Assembly (NCBI RefSeq): GCF_007995065.1
Contig: NZ_VOQR01000001.1
Location: 499,001-563,000 of the forward strand
DNA from: Sphingomonas ginsenosidivorax
GTDB lineage: Bacteria > Pseudomonadota > Alphaproteobacteria > Sphingomonadales > Sphingomonadaceae
Length of the DNA stretch: 64,000 bases
Direction of reading: 5' to 3'
The position numbers and the translations under genes were made by a program. Within the stretch, counting starts at the first letter, position 1. The number at the start of each line of letters is the position of its first letter. The notes under the pieces were generated by a model. The model worked only from the letters and a program-made list of their open reading frames with translations, was not told the DNA's origin and made no database searches. Below are positions 57,398 to 64,000 of this stretch, in pieces.

Positions 57398-59323
57398 ATG
57401 AACGATCTTCACCCTGCGATCGGTTTCCGTTGCCTAGCAGGCATGTTCGATTACAAGCCTGTGAAGGGCACAAGGGGGAACGGTTTGTCGGCACATTCTT
57501 CAACGTCGGCATGGGTACGTTTTCTACGCAACTACGGCCCCATTCCCACGAACGACAACATGTACGACGAATCTATTCAGCGTGCGTTGAAGCGTCACAA
57601 GATCGCCCCGATAACGCTGCCGGCGCCATTGGTTGGTCGGCTCGTCGCGAACTTCGAAGGCGAGAATGCCATCTCGCACATCATCACCGGCACCGCGGGC
57701 GACGGTAAGACGTACCATTGCCGGGAAGTCTGGACCGCCCTTGGCGGCGACGCTGGTGTATGGAATGCGGGAGACAAGGTGCAGACCCTCAAGGTCGGCA
57801 GCCGGACGCTCGTGATCGTCAAGGACCTGAGCGAACTTCGTGAGGACGAGAGCGCCGAGATCATCGTCGCCTTCGCCCGCGACGTCGCCGATCCCGCGGC
57901 CGCGACGACCTACCTTCTAGCCGCCAATCATGGACAGCTCCTGGAGAAGCTCAAGTCCGCGCCGCCGAGCCCCGAGGTCGAGCGCGTCACCGCCGTCGTT
58001 GAGGAACTGCTGGTGACTGGCAGGAACCCCGATGCCGGGATCTCGGTCGGACTGGACGATCTCAGCCGATCGCCGGCCGCGGAGATGGCGATGCAGATCA
58101 TCGAGGAGGTCACCTCCCACGATGGCTGGGAAGGTTGTGGAAGCTGCGCCGCCAATGCGGGCGATGGCATCTGTCCGATCTTCGAGAACCGCCGGCGTCT
58201 GACGGGGAAGGGGCCCGACGACCCCTTCAGGCGGCGCATCACCGCTCTCATCGAGCTGAGCGAGCGGAACGGCAACCACTTCCCCGTCCGGCAGCTGCTC
58301 GCACTGGTCGCCAACAGCATCCTGGGGCACCCCGACGCCCGTGACGGCCTGATGAGCTGCGCCGAGGTTCCGGCGATCGTCCAGAGCGGAAAAGCGGACC
58401 GCGCGAGCATCTACCGCAACATCTTCGGCGAGAACCTTCGGCCAAGCAAGGCGGAGAAGACCGAGCTCTTCCGAAAGCTGAACATGTTCGGCATCGGGGC
58501 CGAGACCAGCAACCGCGTCGACAATCTGCTCGTCTACGGTGCCGACGACCCCGCCTATGCGGACGACTATGCTCGGCTGGTGCTTGCTGATCCGATCTAC
58601 GGTGCGACCCCTTCGTATGTCGGCGCACAGCGCGTCTATCTGGAGGGTGCGGAGGGCACCGACCGCCGCGCGTTCCTCGGCGCCCTTCGCGCGCAGCGGC
58701 AGCGTCTGTTCTTCACCATGCCCGACGAACTGGCCGCGACGTACGATCTGTGGGATCTGACCGTCTTCCGGTATGCCGGTCTCTACCTCGACGTGGCGGC
58801 GAAGGTCGCGGACAGGCAGGCGGTGCCGCGACAGGCCGTGTCGATGGTCGTGCGCGGGTTGAACCGCATCTTCACGGGCATGCTGGCGCAGAACCAGGAC
58901 GAGCTGGTTCTCGCGACGTCGGGCAGCTACTCGCAATCCAAGCGCAGCCCGCTTCTCGACGAGCTGATCTCGGTCCCTCGGCAGGGCGGCGAGGAGGTGT
59001 CGATCATAACGGACGGCGCGGGCGGCTTCTGCGTGTCGGTCAAACTCGTGCGCGGATCCGAGATCCCTCCCGTGACCCTGTCGCTTTCGCCCACCCGGTT
59101 CGAGTTCCTCGGCCGCGTCTCGGAAGGCGCGCTGCCGAGCAGCTTCTCGCTCGAGTGTCACGAGGACCTCCTCGCCTTCAAGGCGCGGCTGCTCCGGGAG
59201 ACGGAGAACCGTCGCAGGCTCGATGGTGATGACGAGATCAACGAGGGAGAGCTGATGCTCCGGTTCATCGACCTGGCCGGTGACGGTCGAGCGGTCGCTC
59301 GTCGCGTGGTGGTGCGGATATGA
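57398..59323 (+). CDS. P-loop NTPase with Cys cluster, DptF-like
   Basis: 641 residues (587 if started at ATG 57560). Walker A GTAGDGKT at residues ~98-105 after NYGPIPTNDNMYDESIQRAL, which extends upstream of the later ATG and favours the longer start. A probable Walker B is TLVIVKDLSEL. A Cys cluster GCGSC...GICPIFENRR lies about residue 250. P-loop plus this cluster and the following gene order resemble DptF, the ATPase of phosphorothioation-dependent restriction. The call is by resemblance only. The stop overlaps the next gene by 4 bases. Confidence 0.6.
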   Translation: MNDLHPAIGFRCLAGMFDYKPVKGTRGNGLSAHSSTSAWVRFLRNYGPIPTNDNMYDESIQRALKRHKIAPITLPAPLVGRLVANFEGENAISHIITGTAGDGKTYHCREVWTALGGDAGVWNAGDKVQTLKVGSRTLVIVKDLSELREDESAEIIVAFARDVADPAAATTYLLAANHGQLLEKLKSAPPSPEVERVTAVVEELLVTGRNPDAGISVGLDDLSRSPAAEMAMQIIEEVTSHDGWEGCGSCAANAGDGICPIFENRRRLTGKGPDDPFRRRITALIELSERNGNHFPVRQLLALVANSILGHPDARDGLMSCAEVPAIVQSGKADRASIYRNIFGENLRPSKAEKTELFRKLNMFGIGAETSNRVDNLLVYGADDPAYADDYARLVLADPIYGATPSYVGAQRVYLEGAEGTDRRAFLGALRAQRQRLFFTMPDELAATYDLWDLTVFRYAGLYLDVAAKVADRQAVPRQAVSMVVRGLNRIFTGMLAQNQDELVLATSGSYSQSKRSPLLDELISVPRQGGEEVSIITDGAGGFCVSVKLVRGSEIPPVTLSLSPTRFEFLGRVSEGALPSSFSLECHEDLLAFKARLLRETENRRRLDGDDEINEGELMLRFIDLAGDGRAVARRVVVRI

Positions 59324-60867
59324 CGATCGAGATACTGCCGCGCCCGACGAGCTTTGACGATCGGAGCGGGCCTGACTTCTGGATCGACGAGGCGATCTGG
59401 GGGCACCGTCTGTACGACGAGCAGACCCCGTGGTTGACCTTCCTGGAGTTCATGACCGTGCTGCTCGCGGAGCACCGGGAGGGGCGCGCTCTTCGCGAGG
59501 ATGCGTTCAACAGCCTGTCCTACCGTCCGCAGCTCCAGCTCCGTCTGCGCAATCTCGTGTTCAACAACCCGCACATCATGACCGTGCTGGCGGAGGATCG
59601 TGCGGATGACGCGTCCTGGACGAGCTGGCTCGAAAAGATCACGGAGACGGCGGGTGGCCTCGACAAGCCGGATTTCACGTATCTCCGCGATCGCTTCGAG
59701 AGCTTCCAGGACTTCGCGGCCGTGATAGGTTTCCTCCAGGGGTCGGCCATCGAAGGGACCAGCAACAAGCGCTGGAGTTCGAAGTTCGTCTTTCCGTTCG
59801 GTCCGAACGCCCTCTACGAGGATGCGAACGTCAATCCGCGCGGCGGGGTGTCGAACGACCGCCGCTTCTTCGCCCGCACCGGCGAGCTACTCTATCTGAT
59901 GCTGTGCCGGAGCCGCGATGCGGATGCTCTACGCGGCCTGCTCGTCAGCCGGTTCCTCGAGAACGCTGCGCCCTACGACCGCATGGCGCGCGCCATCCAG
60001 GGGGACGCGCAGCTGGCGAAGTCGGAGCGCGCGGGGGCGTTTCTGCCATGCGCGTCCCACCCGCTGTTCGACCGTCTCGCCGAGGACTGGCTGGCGATCC
60101 TCAGCCTGCCGATCCCCGCATATGACGCCATACCGCATCTGGTGACGATGACGGGGCTGAACATGATGCTTTATCAGCTCGAACGTGCCCGTGATGTGCT
60201 CGATCAGGATCCGGTGCGACTGGTCTGCGAGATCGTCTCGCCGAGGAAGTCGGTGGTGCGCGACCTCTCGGCGGATTCGTATCAAAGGAACAACGGACTG
60301 CCGCAGCAGGCGGTCGACCGCTTCATCCGGCAGATCGCCGAGACCGAGGAGTGGCAGGCAGCGACAGCATCCGACGATCCCGTCCTGAACGCCGGCGACA
60401 TTCTTCGAAAGGCCTTCGGATGGCCGGACGCGGATGACGACGACATCGCCCCCGACCCGGCCGCGCTCATCGAACAGCTCGCGGCGCGCGCGCTCAGTCG
60501 GCACAAGCAGCACATCGGCAAGATCCACATGACGTGGTCGCGCGCAATCGGGCTTTCCTCGCGTCGGTCAAGCCGCCGGGTCCGCTACGCCCCGACCGAT
60601 CGTCTGCTGAAGACGCTCGTGGTGTGCTCGGTCTCAAAGCGTCTCGAGTTCCGGGATTTCCTTGCACTGCTCCACGATCGCTACGGCATCGTGATAGGCG
60701 ATGCGCAGGCCCGCGATTTCGTTGCGAGCGGTGACGCCGATCAGGAGGACTTCTCGGATAACGCCCGTCGGCTCGAGGAACGGCTGGCGAGCCTGGGCCT
60801 GTTGAAGCGGCTGTCGGACTCCTGCGCCTATGTCGAAAATCCCTTTCAGCGAGCCCAAGCCGCGTGA
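59320..60867 (+). CDS. Uncharacterised 515-residue protein, DptG-position
   Basis: 515 residues, soluble. No clear catalytic motif is visible; the N-terminus is WGHRLYDEQTPWLTFLEF, and the C-terminal ~100 residues look helical and winged-helix-like (FLALLHDRYGIVIGDAQARDF). Translationally coupled to both neighbours (ATGA and GTGA overlaps). By position and size it would correspond to DptG, but I cannot confirm this from sequence. Confidence 0.6.
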   Translation: MTIEILPRPTSFDDRSGPDFWIDEAIWGHRLYDEQTPWLTFLEFMTVLLAEHREGRALREDAFNSLSYRPQLQLRLRNLVFNNPHIMTVLAEDRADDASWTSWLEKITETAGGLDKPDFTYLRDRFESFQDFAAVIGFLQGSAIEGTSNKRWSSKFVFPFGPNALYEDANVNPRGGVSNDRRFFARTGELLYLMLCRSRDADALRGLLVSRFLENAAPYDRMARAIQGDAQLAKSERAGAFLPCASHPLFDRLAEDWLAILSLPIPAYDAIPHLVTMTGLNMMLYQLERARDVLDQDPVRLVCEIVSPRKSVVRDLSADSYQRNNGLPQQAVDRFIRQIAETEEWQAATASDDPVLNAGDILRKAFGWPDADDDDIAPDPAALIEQLAARALSRHKQHIGKIHMTWSRAIGLSSRRSSRRVRYAPTDRLLKTLVVCSVSKRLEFRDFLALLHDRYGIVIGDAQARDFVASGDADQEDFSDNARRLEERLASLGLLKRLSDSCAYVENPFQRAQAA

Positions 60868-63800
60868 CACCATCTGATCTCATCGGCGCCGCCGGCGCCG
60901 CATCCATCCGCCAGCGACTTTCGGCCATCGGTGATGGCGAAGGTGTGGCGCGCTACCTCCTGGACCGACTGACGGGCGAACAGGTGGCGGCGATCACGAG
61001 CGCGCTGCTCGTCGATCCCCAGACCGACACGTTGCTCAAGATCCAGTTGCCGCGAACGCTGATCGGCGGGTTCGATCTGCCCGACCACGTCGTCACGGAT
61101 GAAAGGACCGTCGCGATCCGGCATGCCGAATGTGACCGGCCCGCGCTTCTCCTGGCCAACACCGACGACGATCAGGGCGCCTCGCTCGGCGACGTGACGC
61201 TGATCGGCGCAAAGCAGTTGACCGAGGATTCCGAACCCTGGGTCGGAGCGGCGGCGGCCGGATTGGGGCTTCCCGACAACCAGCTCTCGGCGTGGCGGGC
61301 CGCGCTCAAGGGCCTAAACGCCGCCGACGACTGGACCCTTCATCAGATCTCCAACTACGTTGCGCTCACGCGCGAGCGCATCGCGGAGGAGTCGACGACG
61401 GTCTCGGACGCGTTGGGCTGGGCTCTGCCAGCGCTCCACCTCCCGCGCGACAGCGGCTACTTCCTCGGCGTCCGGGACAAGGATCTCGAGAAGTCGCGGA
61501 GCTGGAGCCGGCTGTTCGAAAAGCTGGTGTCGGACCGGCGGCCGCTGCTCGCCAAGCAGCGCCCCAACCGCCAGATCATCGAAAGCGACGATCTGCGCAG
61601 CCAGTTCGAGGGCGTCAGGGATGACATCCCGGCCGAGGTCCACCCGGCGATCGAGGCCTTCATCGCCGCGACGCCGGGCTGGAACGCAGCCGCCGACGCG
61701 CTCGCGCAGTTCGAGTGGGAGGGACAGAGCGTCCTCCAGCTCTTCTCCGGCATCAAGCTGAAGAAGACCACGCTGCCGCAGGAGACGCTGTCCTTCTTCG
61801 AGTTCACCTTGCCTGATCGGCTCAGTCCGAAGGACGTCGACTACCTCGAGGCTTTGAAGTCGAGGTCGCTAAAGGAGACGCGGGACGACGATCGGGAATT
61901 CTTCGAAACCCACCGGGATGATCTGAGCCAGGACAAGGCGCTCCGTGTGAAGTGGGAGCGCTTCATCTTCGGCCGGCCGATCGAGTGCAACGACTTCCTG
62001 GAAGGAATTCTGCGTGCGTTGGAACGCCTGTTCGGACAGATCAACTTCGCTAGCAAGCGCACGCTGACCATCCGTGCCGCTCGCCGCAGTCGTTCCCAGG
62101 TCCTGGACATCAACGCCGACGTCGGCCTCGCGTTCGGGCTCCGTTATCGTGGCCTGCCGGCGCTCATGGGCACGGCCGTCGAGTGGGACGTGCCCTACCT
62201 TTTCGAGTATGAGGAGCTGCTCGACAGGGCCAAGAAGCGGAAGAAGTATCGCCGGAACGAGTCGAGCTCGCGGGCCGCGCTCCAGATCAAGTTCGACGTG
62301 GTGCTGACCTCGGGGTCCGAGCGTGCGACGGTCCAGCTGATCTGGATAGCGCAGCAGAACGCCATCGGGTTCGAACTGCCGAAGGACCTCGCGCGCCTGC
62401 TGAAGCGACCAATGACCAGGAGCAGCGTCGCCCGGTTGCCGGTCAGCCGAAAGGGTGCTCTGCAGTCGGTTTCGCTCGCCGACGTCGGAACGCTGCAGCC
62501 CGCCTTCGGCCAGGACGCCGGTTCCCTGGTGCCGCGCACGGCGAGCGGCGAGGACGTCGGCAAGGCGTTTTCCAAGGCGCTGAAGGCCGCGGCGCAGAGC
62601 GGTCGCATCGATCCGTCCGGCGTTTCGGTGATCGGTTCGGCTTGGACGGCGTTCGAGACCGCGTACGTCGGTGCCATCGGCGCGCTTCAGGTGTCGGGCT
62701 ACGCATCGGCCGGCCTCATCGAGCAGGCAGCGACCTACGGGACGTTGCTGAACACGCTTTCCGCGCACGCACCCGGAGATCTCAACCGCCGGGACCTGTG
62801 GGAGCCGGTGCTGAGCCTCGGCGTGGTACCCGTGGCCGGCAGCGCACCCTCGGCGATTGTGGCGCCGTGGCATCCACTTCGGCTCGCGGCATCCGCGGTC
62901 AAGATGCGGTCGGTCGCCGGCCTCGCCGAATATCTGCTTTCCGACGTCGAAGTGAATTTCGGCGACTCCCGCCTGTTCTTCTCCGATCTTCGCGACGAGC
63001 TCGCGCATCCGCTCTACCCCGAGATCGCGGTGGGATACGACGGCAGCGAGGCCGTTCTCCTTTCCGAGACCGGGACGGTGAACGACTACAGCCTGCTCGA
63101 ACGCCCGGTGCGCGATCCGTCCGAGGCGACGACCGACGTCGACCCAGCCGAGGCGGCCAAGCAGATACGGGCACTGCTCGAACGGTATCTCGATCTGCAA
63201 CCGCACGAGAGGTCGAATCTCTCCATCATGCTGTTCAACTGCGACGCGGCCGGCCTGCCGCTCGCGACGGTGAACGGTCTGAGTTCGGTGCAGGACCAGG
63301 AGGAGGTGCACTGCAACGTCCTGGTGCGGCATCGCGACCGGACCCGGCTTTCCCGCGTCTATGGCGAGTTGCTTGACCGTTCGGAAGGCGATCCGGATGC
63401 GGTGGTCGTCAGCGAGACCTCGCGCAACTTCATGTCCAAGCTCCGCATCGGCGTGATGCTCGACAGTGGTACCGTGCGTCCGGGGAACGCCACCCGCGAG
63501 ATCGACGTCGCATTCCTTCACGACGTCGTGTCGCGGCAGGCGCGTGAGCAGTGGTTCCCGGTCCCGGCGGCAGGTTCGAATCCCGGTCTGCTCGAGCATG
63601 TACCGGCGCGCTGGTCCTATCGCCGGGTGACGGCTGAGGACGAGCTGAAGGCGACGGTCTACCTCACGTGCCCGAGGCAGCCGGACGCCGGCTGGGCCTA
63701 TGTCGATGCCGTCGCGAACGTGATCCGCCGGCAATCGCACGGCGCGGGCGAACACTATCTCCCGGCGCGGCAGATCTCCTTTCAGGACTCGGGCCTCAAG

Positions 63801-64000
63801 GGGATGTTCGACGAGGTCCACGAGATGGCCGAATGGGTCGCGACCTACGACGACCTCCTCGACAAGCGGCAGCTCGCCGCGCAGGGCATCAGCGTCATAC
63901 GGTACCGGCGGCAAAGGACGCATGGGCGCAACATTGTCGTGTCCTCCACGTCCGAACTCCGCATCCTAAACGTGCTCGTTCGCAGACGGCTGACCGAACT
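60864..64000 (+). CDS. Giant DptH-like protein, 3' end outside window
   Basis: A GTG at 60864 overlapping the previous stop opens a frame of more than 1,045 codons that runs off the right edge. The visible part is a long region of unknown fold with WHPLRL near residue 669, a basic KKRKKYRRNES patch near residue 460, and YRRQRTHGRNIVVSSTSELRIL just before the edge. A C-terminal FtsK/HerA-type ATPase, usual for DptH-type proteins, would lie beyond the edge. DptF, DptG and DptH together cut DNA lacking phosphorothioate modification. Confidence 0.6.
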   Translation, partial: MTPSDLIGAAGAASIRQRLSAIGDGEGVARYLLDRLTGEQVAAITSALLVDPQTDTLLKIQLPRTLIGGFDLPDHVVTDERTVAIRHAECDRPALLLANTDDDQGASLGDVTLIGAKQLTEDSEPWVGAAAAGLGLPDNQLSAWRAALKGLNAADDWTLHQISNYVALTRERIAEESTTVSDALGWALPALHLPRDSGYFLGVRDKDLEKSRSWSRLFEKLVSDRRPLLAKQRPNRQIIESDDLRSQFEGVRDDIPAEVHPAIEAFIAATPGWNAAADALAQFEWEGQSVLQLFSGIKLKKTTLPQETLSFFEFTLPDRLSPKDVDYLEALKSRSLKETRDDDREFFETHRDDLSQDKALRVKWERFIFGRPIECNDFLEGILRALERLFGQINFASKRTLTIRAARRSRSQVLDINADVGLAFGLRYRGLPALMGTAVEWDVPYLFEYEELLDRAKKRKKYRRNESSSRAALQIKFDVVLTSGSERATVQLIWIAQQNAIGFELPKDLARLLKRPMTRSSVARLPVSRKGALQSVSLADVGTLQPAFGQDAGSLVPRTASGEDVGKAFSKALKAAAQSGRIDPSGVSVIGSAWTAFETAYVGAIGALQVSGYASAGLIEQAATYGTLLNTLSAHAPGDLNRRDLWEPVLSLGVVPVAGSAPSAIVAPWHPLRLAASAVKMRSVAGLAEYLLSDVEVNFGDSRLFFSDLRDELAHPLYPEIAVGYDGSEAVLLSETGTVNDYSLLERPVRDPSEATTDVDPAEAAKQIRALLERYLDLQPHERSNLSIMLFNCDAAGLPLATVNGLSSVQDQEEVHCNVLVRHRDRTRLSRVYGELLDRSEGDPDAVVVSETSRNFMSKLRIGVMLDSGTVRPGNATREIDVAFLHDVVSRQAREQWFPVPAAGSNPGLLEHVPARWSYRRVTAEDELKATVYLTCPRQPDAGWAYVDAVANVIRRQSHGAGEHYLPARQISFQDSGLKGMFDEVHEMAEWVATYDDLLDKRQLAAQGISVIRYRRQRTHGRNIVVSSTSELRILNVLVRRRLTE

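Larger units (their letters stand above)
29559..64000 (+). mobile_element. Large Tn7-superfamily-like genomic island inserted in comM (one end only)
   Basis: Inferred. The left junction is defined by the loss of comM homology at GGCGGCGG|TGTGAACG, with a TGT tip as in Tn7-superfamily ends, subterminal repeats, and a tniQ gene 150 bases in. The REP-like elements common to the left were not noticed to the right. Cargo genes are accessory (toxin-antitoxin, anion and metal resistance, defence). comM is a known target of Tn7-like Tn6022/AbaR islands in Acinetobacter. No TnsA/TnsB/TnsC homologue is seen in the window, so the other end, the transposase genes and the distal half of comM should be beyond 64,000, if the island is a single element. 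Confidence 0.55.

Noticed and set aside
57064..57708. Plus-strand frame overlapping the start of the DptF-like gene
   Set aside because: Arg/His-biased and overlaps a gene with a clear P-loop; no domain recognised.
63572..63585. tRNA T-loop-like sequence GGTTCGAATCCCGG
   Set aside because: It lies within the coding frame of the giant protein and no acceptor, D or anticodon arm was found around it.
61869..63923. Minus-strand frame of ~680 codons opposite the giant gene
   Set aside because: The plus-strand frame is longer, coupled to the operon and continues off the edge; the antisense shows the mirror composition.
57398..64000. BREX or DISARM assignment for the last operon
   Set aside because: No PglZ, BrxC, methyltransferase or helicase/PLD pair is visible; the Dpt-like order fits better.

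Overview
The window is GC-rich DNA that reads as an alphaproteobacterial chromosome, most likely Sphingomonas or a close relative. The evidence is the codon and GC bias, the rpmH-rnpA-yidD-yidC-engB order, Sphingomonad-style proteins (alginate-export porin, Gre-like factor, small Myb-like HTH), and several families of intergenic REP-like inverted repeats. No rRNA, tRNA or CRISPR array was recognised.

Region 1 (1-29,558) is core chromosome. It opens with an RND multidrug efflux pair on the minus strand (the permease runs off the left edge). A pentose-phosphate run follows: rpiA, tkt, tal, a short-type gnd, two HAD phosphatases and a Gre-like factor, many joined by 4-base overlaps. Then come a BaiN/HI0933-like flavoprotein, a DEAD-box RNA helicase, a DUF188 protein, a large multi-PAS hybrid histidine kinase, a YegD-like Hsp70, a spermidine-synthase-like protein, dctA, an outer-membrane barrel, and a tandem acyl-CoA dehydrogenase pair. 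The engB/yidC/yidD/rnpA/rpmH cluster lies on the minus strand. The only in-frame canonical start of rnpA lies upstream of rpmH, so the rpmH frame would be nested inside rnpA. Six REP-like elements are scattered here and none was noticed to the right.

Region 2 begins abruptly at about 29,559, where comM (Mg-chelatase-like ATPase) is cut off mid-gene in its conserved ATPase part. A TGT tip, two copies of TTGCACTAGC, and an AT-rich tniQ gene follow. This is the picture of a Tn7-superfamily transposon inserted in comM. The missing half of comM was not found before 64,000, so the remaining 34 kb is probably cargo of one large island whose far end, and presumably its transposase genes, lie outside the window.

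The cargo is modular: a serine recombinase; a vapBC pair; a fluoride module (fluoride riboswitch, CLC-type fluoride/chloride transporter, and frameshifted DUF190 and TauE/SafE genes); a DUF305 / beta-propeller / ECF sigma / anti-sigma operon; MgtC; a sulfite module (two molybdenum sulfite oxidases, a cytochrome c, an SLAC1/TehA-type anion channel and a LysR regulator); and a divalent-metal module (MerR with a classic 19-bp-spacer operator, CDF exporter, His-rich and Cys-rich small secreted proteins, CzcCBA and a ZIP transporter). The metal module lies between two imperfect copies of a non-coding repeat (about 44.63 and 54.57 kb).

Region 3 (54.5-64 kb) looks like a defence neighbourhood. It has lower-GC membrane and metallopeptidase genes, then a GC-rich three-gene overlapping operon: a P-loop NTPase with a Cys cluster, a 515-residue protein, and a giant protein of more than 1,045 residues cut by the window edge. 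Order, relative sizes and the P-loop/Cys signature resemble DptF-DptG-DptH of phosphorothioation-dependent restriction, but no modification genes are visible. This system and the comM-targeting island that carries it are the best candidates for something undescribed.
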